A stretch of DNA of 64,000 bases. Origin: Saccharothrix luteola. GTDB taxonomy: Bacteria > Actinomycetota > Actinomycetes > Mycobacteriales > Pseudonocardiaceae. This document shows, one piece after another, positions 24,668 to 32,612 of this stretch. The position numbers were made by a program, and so were the translations under genes. The notes under the pieces were generated by a model that was not told where the DNA came from, did not search any database, and saw only the letters and a program-made list of their open reading frames with translations. The stretch lies in contig NZ_JAJHUO010000044.1 of NCBI RefSeq assembly GCF_020859565.1, positions 23,661-87,660 of the forward strand. Reading direction: 5' to 3'. How positions within the stretch are numbered: the first letter of the stretch is position 1; each line of letters opens with the position of its first letter.

Positions 24668-25300
24668 GTGACCCCTGCTTCCCCGATCGCCGCGCTCGTG
24701 AGCGCGGCGGCGGAGGGCGACCAGCGCGCGTGGAACGAGATCGTCGCGCGCTTCACGCCCTTGGTGCTGGCGGTGGTGCACCGGCACCGGTTGCGGCACG
24801 CGGACGTCGCGGACGTGCACCAGACCGTGTGGTTGCGGCTGGTGGAGCAGCTGCGCAGCCTGCGGGAGGCGGACGCGCTGCCCGGGTGGATCGCCACGAC
24901 CACCCGCAACGAGTGCCTGCGCGTCCTGCGGGTCCAGCAGCGCACCCTGCCGTACGACCCGCGGTCCGAGGACGAGCCGGCGAGCCCGGACGACGCGGTC
25001 GCGGACCTGGACGAGGAGCTGGAGGCCGCCCAGCGGCGGCAGGCGCTGCGGGAGGGCTTCCGCTCGCTGCCGGAGCCGTGCCGGGTGCTGCTGGCCAGGC
25101 TCATGGCCGACCCGCCGCCGAGCTACGCGGCGGTCGCCGAGCAGCTCGCGATGCCGGTGGGCAGCATCGGGCCCACCCGGATCAGGTGCCTGGAGAAGTT
25201 GCGCAAGACTCCCGCGGTGATGGAGCTGGTCGAGCCGCGGCCGGTGGGCGGAGGAGGTGTGGTCGGTGTTGAGGGACGATCCGGGGTGGGACAGCGATGA
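24668..25300 (+). CDS. Sigma-70 family (ECF-like) RNA polymerase sigma factor
   Basis: This 210-residue two-domain sigma factor has region 2 at about residues 10-80 (DQRAWNEIVARFTPLVLAVV, ADVADVHQTVWLRLVEQL, LPGWIATTTRNECLRVLR). Region 4 has an HTH at about 150-180 (SYAAVAEQLAMPVGSIGPTRIRCLEKLRK). A Gly/Val-rich tail follows. GAGGAGGGGAC upstream of the GTG is a strong ribosome site. Its last 35 bases overlap the next gene. The regulator is not a classical zinc anti-sigma; none is encoded nearby. The neighbouring CHAT and S8 proteases suggest control by proteolysis, by analogy with protease-released ECF factors (inference). Confidence 0.88.
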   Translation: MTPASPIAALVSAAAEGDQRAWNEIVARFTPLVLAVVHRHRLRHADVADVHQTVWLRLVEQLRSLREADALPGWIATTTRNECLRVLRVQQRTLPYDPRSEDEPASPDDAVADLDEELEAAQRRQALREGFRSLPEPCRVLLARLMADPPPSYAAVAEQLAMPVGSIGPTRIRCLEKLRKTPAVMELVEPRPVGGGGVVGVEGRSGVGQR

Positions 25301-25730
25301 GGTGCTGCTGCGGGAGCTCGGCGAGGCGCTCGCCGAGGAGCGCGACGTGCCGGAGCACCTGCTCGAAGCCGCGCGGGCGGCGTTCGCGTGGCGCACGGTC
25401 GACGCCGAGCTGATCGCCCTGACCAGCTACGACTCCGCGCTGGACGACGAGCTGGCGGCACGGGCGCGGGCGACGCAGACCGCGCGGCAGCTCGTGTTCG
25501 ACGCCGAGGGCGTGTCCGTGCAGGTCGAGGTGACCGAGGCGGGTGTCGCGGGCCAGGTGCTGCCGGCGGGGCCGGGCCGGGTCGCGCTCGTCACCGCGAC
25601 CGGGCCGGTGGAGGAGGCGGAGCTGGACGAGCTGGGCCTGTTCCTGCTCGGCCCGCCGCCGTCGGGCCCCGTCCGGTTCCGCTGCGAGGTCGGCGGCACG
25701 ACGGTCATGACCGACTGGGTGTGTGTTTAA
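25266..25730 (+). CDS. Small conserved protein of the CHAT/S8/sigma locus, possible sigma-factor partner
   Basis: This 154-residue protein has an acidic helical N-terminus (LLRELGEALAEERDVPEHLL), the segment AFAWRTVDAELIALTSYDSA, and a beta-rich C-terminal half (RQLVFDAEGVSVQVEVTEAG, then GQVLPAGPGRVALV). No membrane segment or zinc site is present. I recall similar AFAWRTVDAEL proteins encoded next to ECF sigma and CHAT genes in actinobacteria, but could not check this. The frame overlaps the sigma gene, so translation is coupled, as for anti-sigma factors. GGAGGAGG (25250-25257) is well spaced for the GTG at 25266; an in-frame GTG at 25257 overlaps that site. Confidence 0.7.
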   Translation: MLRDDPGWDSDEVLLRELGEALAEERDVPEHLLEAARAAFAWRTVDAELIALTSYDSALDDELAARARATQTARQLVFDAEGVSVQVEVTEAGVAGQVLPAGPGRVALVTATGPVEEAELDELGLFLLGPPPSGPVRFRCEVGGTTVMTDWVCV

Positions 25731-25747
25731 CCCGATCCGGTGAAACC

Positions 25748-25776
25748 TTGACGCCGGTGGCCGGTGGTCCGAAGAT
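25748..25776 (+). promoter_or_regulatory. Candidate promoter of the GGDEF gene
   Basis: TTGACG (25748-25753), 17 nt, then GAAGAT (25771-25776). The -35 box is close to consensus and the spacing is ideal; the -10 is poor. The ATG follows about 40 bp later without a visible Shine-Dalgarno. Confidence 0.4.
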
Positions 25777-25815
25777 GCGGTGACCTGATCTTCACCCATC
25801 GCCGCACACCCACTC

Positions 25816-27363
25816 ATGACCGAGCCAGTCCGCGTCACCACCGCCGGGGGAAGCGTTCCCACGGCGGTCGAGGCGTCGGCGCTGCCGGAGCTGTTCCGGC
25901 AGGTCTTCGTCGGTTCCACGGCGGGCATCGCGATCTTCGACGCCCACGGTGCGCTGGTGGGCGCCAACCCGGCGCTGGAGGCGATGCTGCCGCCCGCGGA
26001 GCTGGCGACCCTGTTCACCGCCACGCCGTCCGCCGGGGGCGTGACCAGGGCGCAGCGGCAGTTCACCGACGCGGCCGGCGAGCCGCTGTGGACCGAGGTG
26101 GCGCTGTCGGTGGTGCGCGACGCCGACGGCCGGCCGCGCTGGCACGTCGCCGTGGTCGAGGACACCACGGAACAGCGGGTGCTGCGCGACTACCTGCGCC
26201 ACCAAGCCCTGCACGACGTGCTGACCGGCCTGCCGAACCGGCAGAGCTTCCTGCCCGGGCTGGAGCGGGCGCTGAGCCGGCCGGGCTCCATCACGTTGTG
26301 CTACCTGGACGTGGACGGCGTCGCCATCGTCAACGACGGCCTCGGCTACGAGGCGGGCGACGAGCTGCTCCGGGTCGTGGCACGGCGGCTGACCGCGGTG
26401 GTGGCGGACGAGAACGCCACGGTCGCGCGCATCGGCGGCGACGAGTTCGTCGTGCTGATCGAGGACTCGCCCACCACGCCGGGCATCCCCGCGCTGGCCG
26501 AGGCGATCGAGGCCGCGCTCGTCGAGCCGGTGCGGCTGGCCGGGCACGGCGTCGGCGTGTCCGCGGGCATGGGCTTCGTCCGCACGTCGGCGCGCGGGTC
26601 GGACGCGATGGCGTTGCTGCGCCAGGCGCACAGCACGCTGCGCCGCGCGGAGAGCGGCGGCAAGGGCCAGTGGGGCATCTACGACGCCGGGCGCGACGCC
26701 CGCGACCGCGCCAGGTTGTCGTTGATCGCGACCATGCCCGGCGCGTTGCAGAACGGCGAGATCGCGCTGGACTACCTGCCGGTCGACCGGCACGGCGCAC
26801 CGGTCGCGGCGGCGGCCCGGCTGCGGTGGCACGAGGCGGAGTACGGCCCGGTGTCGCACGCGGAGTGCCTGCGGTTCGCCGACGAGCTCGGGCTCAGCGG
26901 CCAACTCGCCGAGTGGGTGCTGGAGGAGGCGTGCGCCTACGCCGCGGCCGAACGGCTGCCGGTGCTCGTGCGGCTGTCACCGGACCAGTCGCGCGACCCG
27001 GACCTGACCGCGCCGGTCGCCGAGGCGTTGCGCTCCTCGGGCCTGCCGCCGGAGCTGCTGTGGCTGAGCCTGTCCGCGCGGTGCCTGTCCGCGCCCGCCG
27101 AGGACCTCGACGCGGTGGAGGACAACCTGGTCGCGTTGGGCGGCATGGGAGTCCGCCTGCTGCTGCACGACGCCACGCTCGGCCTGCCGGAACTGTCCGC
27201 TGTGGAGCGTCACGGCCTGCACGCCGTGGAACCGGCCGTGCCGCCGGGGGAAGCGTTGGCGCACAAGGCCTTGGCCGCCGTGCTGCCGCTGGTGCGGGCG
27301 GCCGGCGCGCTGGTCGTCAGCGACGGTGGCCTGCCGGACGCGGACCTGGTCGTGCGATCGTGA
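25816..27363 (+). CDS. PAS-GGDEF-degenerate EAL protein, putative diguanylate cyclase
   Basis: This 515-residue cytoplasmic protein has a PAS-like domain at about residues 28-132 (GSTAGIAIFDAHGALVGANPA, ending VVEDTTEQRVLRDYLRHQA). A GGDEF domain at about 133-295 has an intact IGGDEFVVL active loop, so c-di-GMP synthesis is likely. An EAL-like domain follows, but the catalytic EAL motif reads AAARLRW, lacking the metal-binding Glu, so phosphodiesterase activity is unlikely. The canonical RxxD inhibitory site five residues before GGDEF is absent (VVADENATVARIGGDEF). There are no membrane helices. Its 3' end overlaps the convergent methyltransferase gene by 47 bp. Confidence 0.88.
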   Translation: MTEPVRVTTAGGSVPTAVEASALPELFRQVFVGSTAGIAIFDAHGALVGANPALEAMLPPAELATLFTATPSAGGVTRAQRQFTDAAGEPLWTEVALSVVRDADGRPRWHVAVVEDTTEQRVLRDYLRHQALHDVLTGLPNRQSFLPGLERALSRPGSITLCYLDVDGVAIVNDGLGYEAGDELLRVVARRLTAVVADENATVARIGGDEFVVLIEDSPTTPGIPALAEAIEAALVEPVRLAGHGVGVSAGMGFVRTSARGSDAMALLRQAHSTLRRAESGGKGQWGIYDAGRDARDRARLSLIATMPGALQNGEIALDYLPVDRHGAPVAAAARLRWHEAEYGPVSHAECLRFADELGLSGQLAEWVLEEACAYAAAERLPVLVRLSPDQSRDPDLTAPVAEALRSSGLPPELLWLSLSARCLSAPAEDLDAVEDNLVALGGMGVRLLLHDATLGLPELSAVERHGLHAVEPAVPPGEALAHKALAAVLPLVRAAGALVVSDGGLPDADLVVRS

Positions 27364-28069
27364 TGATCTCGCGGCTGGTGTCGGTGAGCGGCGTGCGGTC
27401 CCAGAAGCCGTAGCGCTCGGCCACGTCGAACCCGGTCTCCCGCAGCAGCGCGTCGAGGTGGTCGGCGTCGGTGAACCGCAGCGCGCCGCGGTCGACGCGG
27501 GGCTGCGGCCAGTCCGGGCTGCTGAACGTCTCGGTCATCGTGACCAGCCCGTTCTCCACGCTCTCCACGAAGTGCTCGACCCGCACCCGCTCGCCGTCGG
27601 GGCCGACGATGTCGGTGCCGTTCTCGGGCGTCCACCGCTCCCAGGCCCGCGCGCCGGGGTTGCGGGTCTCGAACGCGAACCGCCCGCCCGGCTTGAGCGC
27701 CCGGCGGATCGCGGTGAACTGGGCGCGCGCCTCGTCGTCGGTGAGGAAGACCTGGAACGCGTGACCGGTCATCACGACCAGGTCGAACTCCCCGTCGAAC
27801 GCGACCGTGCCGAGGTCGCCGCGCACCCACTCCACGCCGGGGTCGCGCCGGGCCTGCAGGAGCATGCCCTCGGCCGGGTCGAGCCCGACGAGCCGACCGG
27901 CGTGCCCACTGGCGCGGGCGGCCTTGAGCAGCGTGCCCGTGCCGCAGCCGACGTCGAGCACCGCGTCCGCGGCCAGCACCAGCTCGAGGTAGAAGCGGTC
28001 GTCCTCGCCGAACTGGTTGATCAGGTCGTAGTAGGCGGCCAGGTCCGGGTCCTCGAAGGAATCTGCCAC
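27317..28069 (-). CDS. Class I SAM-dependent methyltransferase
   Basis: This 250-residue protein has motif I VLDVGCGTGTLLKAA near residue 36, the acidic loop VGLDPAEGML, the WVRGDLGTVAFDGEFDLVVM strand and the LKPGGRFAFET post-motif. The substrate is unknown; similar small actinobacterial methyltransferases are common. The GTG at 28069 is preferred because family members start near DPDLAAYYDLINQFGEDDRF; an upstream in-frame start at 28120 would lie inside the terminator-like hairpin at 28085. Its last 47 bases overlap the convergent GGDEF gene, so both C-termini are coded by the same DNA. Confidence 0.8.
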   Translation of the reverse strand: MADSFEDPDLAAYYDLINQFGEDDRFYLELVLAADAVLDVGCGTGTLLKAARASGHAGRLVGLDPAEGMLLQARRDPGVEWVRGDLGTVAFDGEFDLVVMTGHAFQVFLTDDEARAQFTAIRRALKPGGRFAFETRNPGARAWERWTPENGTDIVGPDGERVRVEHFVESVENGLVTMTETFSSPDWPQPRVDRGALRFTDADHLDALLRETGFDVAERYGFWDRTPLTDTSREIITIARPGPRPAGHRR

Positions 28070-28084
28070 CCAGGCGATTGTGGC

Positions 28085-28136
28085 CCGCACGGCGACGGGC
28101 CGCGACCGATTTTCGGCCACGGCCCGTCGCGCGGGT
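28085..28136 (-). terminator. Terminator hairpin after the conservon
   Basis: GCGACGGGCCG (28092-28102) pairs perfectly with CGGCCCGTCGC (28120-28130), and outer CCCGC/GCGGG bases extend the stem. The loop contains TTTT. It begins 3 bp after the GTPase stop on the minus strand. Confidence 0.7.
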
Positions 28137-28139
28137 GGG

Positions 28140-28736
28140 TCAGGCGAACGTCGGCTGCCGCATCGCGTGCTGCACCAGCGTGATCAACGTCTGCTTGGTC
28201 GACTGCCGGTTGCGCGCGTCGCAGGGCACGATCGGCACCGACTCGTCGATCGTCAGCGCCTCCCGGATGTCCTCGATGCGGTGGTGCAGCAGGCCGTCGA
28301 AGCAGTTCACGCCGATCACGTACGGCAGCTCGCGGTCCTCGAAGAAGTCGATGGAGGCGAACGCGTCCGCCAAGCGGCGGGTGTCGACCAGCACGACCGC
28401 GCCGATCGCGCCCTTCACCAGGTCGTCCCACATGAACCAGAACCGGTGCTGACCCGGTGTGCCGAACAGGTAGAGGATGAGGTCGCTGTCCAGCGACACC
28501 CGGCCGAAGTCCATGGCCACCGTGGTGGTCATCTTGTTGGGCGTGGCCGAGAGGTCGTCCACGCCGACGCTGGCCTCGGTCATCACCGCCTCGGTGGTCA
28601 GCGGCACGATTTCCGACACCGACCCGACGAAGGTCGTCTTGCCGACACCGAACCCGCCGGCCACCACGATCTTCGTCGACGTGACGGTCAGGCTCGCCGC
28701 GGGTGACCCCGGCCGGTCGGGAGCGCCACCGCTCAT
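28140..28736 (-). CDS. cvnD: Conservon GTP/ATP-binding protein (CvnD-like)
   Basis: This 198-residue Ras-like small GTPase of the multi-glutamine-loop type found in actinobacterial conservons has a P-loop GGFGVGKTTFVGSVSE at about residues 28-43, the switch/G3 region LYLFGTPGQHRFWFMW, and VLVDTRRLADAF. The G4 NKxD is replaced by GVNCFDG, typical of this group. CvnD-type proteins associate at the membrane with CvnA kinase and CvnB. A 47-bp spacer follows the roadblock gene; the DUF742 gene usually placed between them is absent. Confidence 0.9.
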   Translation of the reverse strand: MSGGAPDRPGSPAASLTVTSTKIVVAGGFGVGKTTFVGSVSEIVPLTTEAVMTEASVGVDDLSATPNKMTTTVAMDFGRVSLDSDLILYLFGTPGQHRFWFMWDDLVKGAIGAVVLVDTRRLADAFASIDFFEDRELPYVIGVNCFDGLLHHRIEDIREALTIDESVPIVPCDARNRQSTKQTLITLVQHAMRQPTFA

Positions 28737-28783
28737 GTTGCTCTGCTTTCCCTAGTAGTAGGACCTCGCCGGGTGGTGGGACC

Positions 28784-29206
28784 TCAGCCGCGCATGGCGA
28801 CGTGCAGCTGCGAGCGGATCTCCGGGGTGAGCTGGACGCCGACCCGCTCGACCAGCCGCGTCATCGCGTAGCCGATCAGGCCGATGTCGCAGTTCGGCGC
28901 CGCGAGCACGGCCAGGCACGAGCCGTCGCTGATGGACATCAGGAACAGGTAGCCCCGTTCCATCTCCACCACGGTCTGCTTGACGTCGCCCGCCTCGAAG
29001 CAGCGCGCCGCGCCGAGGTTCAGGCTGACCAGGCCCGACGCGACGGCCGCGAGCTGCTCGGCGCGGTCGATCGGCAACCGCTCCGAGGACGCGAGCAGCA
29101 GTCCGTCCGCGGAGACCACGATCGCGTGCGCGACGCCCGCGACCCGGGCGACGAAGTCATCGACCAGCCAACTGAAGTTTTCGAGTTCCTCGGTTGCGGT
29201 GGTCAC
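28784..29206 (-). CDS. cvnB: Roadblock/LC7-domain protein (CvnB-like)
   Basis: This 140-residue protein is a single roadblock/LC7 domain, with FVARVAGVAHAIVVSADGLL, the AEQLAAVASGLVSL helix and GYLFLMSISDGSCLAVLA strands. These domains dimerise and act as GAP-like or scaffold partners of Ras-like GTPases. The GTG at 29206 overlaps the kinase stop by four bases (GTGA). It is the second gene of a kinase-roadblock-GTPase operon. Confidence 0.92.
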   Translation of the reverse strand: MTTATEELENFSWLVDDFVARVAGVAHAIVVSADGLLLASSERLPIDRAEQLAAVASGLVSLNLGAARCFEAGDVKQTVVEMERGYLFLMSISDGSCLAVLAAPNCDIGLIGYAMTRLVERVGVQLTPEIRSQLHVAMRG

Positions 29207-32200
29207 TTCTGCTCCTTGGTCTGATTCCCGCCGTTGGCGGGGGTGTTGTCGTCGAACGACACGCCGTCCCACGGCATGCCGGCGTCATCGCCCGCCTGAC
29301 GGCCGAGTTGCACGCCTCGCTGGTAGGTGGCGAAGCGCTGGCGCAACCGGTCGGCGGACCTGCGCGGCGGCACGGCGGTCGCCACACCGGCCGACGAGGC
29401 GCCGTTCGCCGACGGCTGCGCCGCCGACGGTGCCGGCGCCGAACCGCGCGAGGGCGCGGAGAGCGAACCCGGCATCAGGCGCGCCTTGGGCACGCGCTTG
29501 GGCAGGCCCGCGGTGGTCGTGTCGTCGACCGGCGCCTTGAGCGCGCTGGTCGCCAGCGTCCAGCTGTCGTCCGCCGCCGCGCCCCAGCCGGGTCCCGACG
29601 ACGCGCCGGAGGACGGGATCGCCGACGGCGCGGGCTCGCGCTTGGGCAGGCCCGCCGGGGTCGAGCCGCGCGGCTCGGGCGGCTTCGGCCTGCTCGTCGG
29701 CGCGGGCGGCGGGGTGATCAGGTCGGAGCGGTCGGTGTACGCGGTCTGCTCCGACGCCGTGCCGACGTGGCCGCCGTCCGTGCCCATCAGCTCGGCGCGG
29801 TCGGCGAACATCGTCCGCTCGGACGCGGTCTCCGGCGGCACGCCGGCCGCCGGGTGGTCGGCGACCTCGCCGCGCACCACGCCGCCCTCGGCCTCGCCGC
29901 CCTGGAACCAGCGCGACAGCACGTCCTCGTAGATCGGCAGCCGCTGGGTGGAGGCGTCGTCCTCCTCCCGCTCGACCTCCGCGACCGGCTCGGGCGCCAG
30001 GCGCCGGGGGGCCGACGGCGGGTACGAGTAGTCCGGCACCTCCTCGCCGGGCGGCGGCACGGTCTCCGTCACGGTGGCGGTGAACAGGTCGTCCACCGGG
30101 GTCTGCTCGACCTGGAAGTACTCGTTGGGCTCGGCCTCGTGCGTGTGCACGACCTGCGGTCCGGTCGAGGCGGGCAGTTCCAGCGGCGCGTAACCGCCGG
30201 GCGCGATCTCCGGCGTCCACTTGGGCACGCCGGCCAGCACGCCGACGCCGCTCTCCTCCAGCTGCGGCGCGGCCTGGCGCTGCGGCAGCGCGGCGGGCGC
30301 CGGCCTGGGCGCGAGCGGCTCGGGACCGCGGTGCAGCAGGTCCATCGGGAGCACGACCTGCGCCGTGACGCCACCCTCTATGTCGTCGTTGTTGCTCAAC
30401 GTGACCCGGATGTTGTGCCGCTTGGCGAGCTGGCCGACCACGTACAGGCCCATCTCGCGGGCCACCGACACGTCGACCTCGGGCGGGTCGGCGAGCTTGG
30501 TGTTGGCCTCGACGACGTCCTGCTCCTGCATGCCGACGCCGCGGTCGTGGATGCGGATGGACACCTCGCCGCGCCGGGTCTCGATCGCCCGCACGGTGAC
30601 CTTGGTGGTGGGCTTGGAGAACGCGGTCGCGTTGTCCAGCAGCTCGGCGATGAGGTGCGCGAGGTCGTTGACCACGCGGCCCTGCACCTTCAGCTCCGGC
30701 GCGGGCGCGATCTGGATCCGGGCGTACTTCTCGACCTCGGACACCGCGGCGCCGAGCACCTCGGAGATCGGCACCGGCCGGGTGACGCGGCGGTTGACCG
30801 TGGTGCCGGAGAGCACCAGCAGGTTCTCGCTGTTGCGGCGCATCTGGGTGGCCAGGTGGTCCAGCTCGAACAGGCTGGCCAGCTGGTCGGGGTCCTGCTC
30901 GTCCTGCTCCAGCCGGTCGATGACGGTGATCTGCCGCTCGACCAGCGCCTGCGAGCGCCGGGACAGGTTGATGAACATGTCGTTGACGTTCGCGCGCAGC
31001 GCCACCTGCTCGACCGCGAGGCGGACGGCTTCGCGCTGCACGGCGTCGAACGCCCGGGCCACCTGGCCGACCTCTTCGGTCGTGTTGATCGGCACGGGCA
31101 CCAGCGCCTCTTCCGCGGCACGTGCCGGGTCGCGGTGCGTCCGGATCCGCTTGATCGCGTCCGGCAGGCGGTTGCGGGCCACGTCCAGCGCGGTGCGGCG
31201 CAGCACGCGCAGCGGCGTCAGCATCGAGCGGGCGACGAAGGCCATGAGGGCGAACGCGATCACCAGCGCGACGGCGACCAGCGCCGCGTCACGCCACGCG
31301 GACGCGCGGGCCGCCTCGGTCAGGTCGATCGAGGCCTGGTCGGCCTGCCGCTCCAGGTCCTGCGACACCTGCCGCAGCAGCGCCGCGGTCTCCTCGCCGA
31401 CCGCCATGACGTCGCCGTCCGAAATGGACACCTCGCCGGCGTCGGCCTGCTGCACCAGCGCCAGCTGCACCAGGCTGTTGCGCGCGTCGACCGGCGTGCC
31501 GGTCACGGTGTCCGACAGCAGCTGGCGGTTCTCCTGGCTCGCGGTGACCGCGAAGTCGGTGAGCGCCGCGTCCAACCGGGACTGCGCGGCGCGCAGCGCG
31601 TTGGCCTGGCCGGGGGCGAACTCGCCGCGCTTGGCCGTCGACAGCAGGATCGAGTTCTGCTGCGTCAGCTGCTCCTTCGCGGAGTAGAGCGCGAGGTTGG
31701 CGCCGGCCAGCGGCGTGATCGTCTCGTTGCTCAGGCTGCTCGCGGTCGCGCGGTGCACCTGCGCCAGCGCGGCCAGCACCTGGCCGTAGGCGCTGTGCAC
31801 CGAGATGTCGGGGTACTTGGTGGTGGTCACGGTGTTGCGCAGCGCGTTGAGGCCGTCCAGCGACTGCAACGACTTCTGGAACGCCTCGCGCACCGCGTCG
31901 TCGACACCGGTCGTGGAGGCCGCGACGTCGCGCAGCCTGCGGACCTCGGTGTCGACCTTGCTCGAGCGCGTCTGGAACTCGGGGCCGTTCTCCTGGCGAC
32001 CGCCCGCGACGAACCAGACCGCGGCGTCGCGCTCCAGCTGCAGGGCGTCGGACACCGCCGCCACCTGGGCGGACAGCTGGAGTTCCCGCTGGACCTGGCC
32101 GAACAGCTCCACGTCGTCCAGCTGGGTGTTCAGCCTCAGCCCGGCGAGGGTCAGCGTGCTCAGCGCGGGCACCAGGAGCACCACGGCCAGCTTGCTGCGC

Positions 32201-32358
32201 AAGCGCCAGTTCCGCAGCCGCCACCGGGACACTCCCCGGTCGCCGGGCACGGCGCCTGTGCTGGGCCCCGAGTCGGGTGGACCGCTTCCAGCGGCACCCG
32301 TGTCGAGTTGAATCCGCTCCGGATCTCTCCCGGAGGCGTGGTCGTCGTGACCGCGCAC
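29203..32358 (-). CDS. cvnA: Nitrate/nitrite-sensor-type histidine kinase (CvnA-like)
   Basis: This 1051-residue membrane kinase has a first membrane segment (SKLAVVLLVPALSTLTLAGL), an extracellular NIT-type domain (ALQLERDAAVWFVAGGRQEN) and a second segment (DAALVAVALVIAFALMAFVA). A HAMP linker, an atypical dimerisation region without a standard phospho-His box (FELDHLATQMRRNSENLLVL) and a GHKL ATPase with LIAELLDNATAF and DRGVGM follow. The last ~450 residues are a low-complexity Pro/Glu/Ala-rich tail. The GTG at 32358 is chosen for its GGGGAG site; an ATG at 32439 without a site would add 27 residues. It heads the conservon operon. Confidence 0.9.
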   Translation of the reverse strand: MRGHDDHASGRDPERIQLDTGAAGSGPPDSGPSTGAVPGDRGVSRWRLRNWRLRSKLAVVLLVPALSTLTLAGLRLNTQLDDVELFGQVQRELQLSAQVAAVSDALQLERDAAVWFVAGGRQENGPEFQTRSSKVDTEVRRLRDVAASTTGVDDAVREAFQKSLQSLDGLNALRNTVTTTKYPDISVHSAYGQVLAALAQVHRATASSLSNETITPLAGANLALYSAKEQLTQQNSILLSTAKRGEFAPGQANALRAAQSRLDAALTDFAVTASQENRQLLSDTVTGTPVDARNSLVQLALVQQADAGEVSISDGDVMAVGEETAALLRQVSQDLERQADQASIDLTEAARASAWRDAALVAVALVIAFALMAFVARSMLTPLRVLRRTALDVARNRLPDAIKRIRTHRDPARAAEEALVPVPINTTEEVGQVARAFDAVQREAVRLAVEQVALRANVNDMFINLSRRSQALVERQITVIDRLEQDEQDPDQLASLFELDHLATQMRRNSENLLVLSGTTVNRRVTRPVPISEVLGAAVSEVEKYARIQIAPAPELKVQGRVVNDLAHLIAELLDNATAFSKPTTKVTVRAIETRRGEVSIRIHDRGVGMQEQDVVEANTKLADPPEVDVSVAREMGLYVVGQLAKRHNIRVTLSNNDDIEGGVTAQVVLPMDLLHRGPEPLAPRPAPAALPQRQAAPQLEESGVGVLAGVPKWTPEIAPGGYAPLELPASTGPQVVHTHEAEPNEYFQVEQTPVDDLFTATVTETVPPPGEEVPDYSYPPSAPRRLAPEPVAEVEREEDDASTQRLPIYEDVLSRWFQGGEAEGGVVRGEVADHPAAGVPPETASERTMFADRAELMGTDGGHVGTASEQTAYTDRSDLITPPPAPTSRPKPPEPRGSTPAGLPKREPAPSAIPSSGASSGPGWGAAADDSWTLATSALKAPVDDTTTAGLPKRVPKARLMPGSLSAPSRGSAPAPSAAQPSANGASSAGVATAVPPRRSADRLRQRFATYQRGVQLGRQAGDDAGMPWDGVSFDDNTPANGGNQTKEQK

Positions 32359-32574
32359 CGTCAGCACACTCCCCAGCCCGGTGAAACGACACTTCCCTAC
32401 AAACCCGGTGGATCTTGGTGGAAAAAACCGCCGAGTCATACCGCCGTTCGGACGAGGTAGCCGGTAGTTTGCAAATCAACCATTGTCGCGCGGACCACAC
32501 GTGGACGCGCTAAACGATCGCTAACCGGCGTTCATGGTTTTTTCACGCCCTCGACCCGAACGGGAAACACCCGA

Positions 32575-32606
32575 GGGGGAGCCCGGCCCCGACGACGGGC
32601 TCCCCC
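32575..32606 (-). terminator. Terminator of the substrate-binding protein gene
   Basis: GGGGGAGCCCG (32575-32585) pairs perfectly with CGGGCTCCCCC (32596-32606) across a 10-nt loop. It lies 7 bp beyond the stop of the minus-strand gene at 32613. Confidence 0.8.
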
Positions 32607-32612
32607 GTCGGG

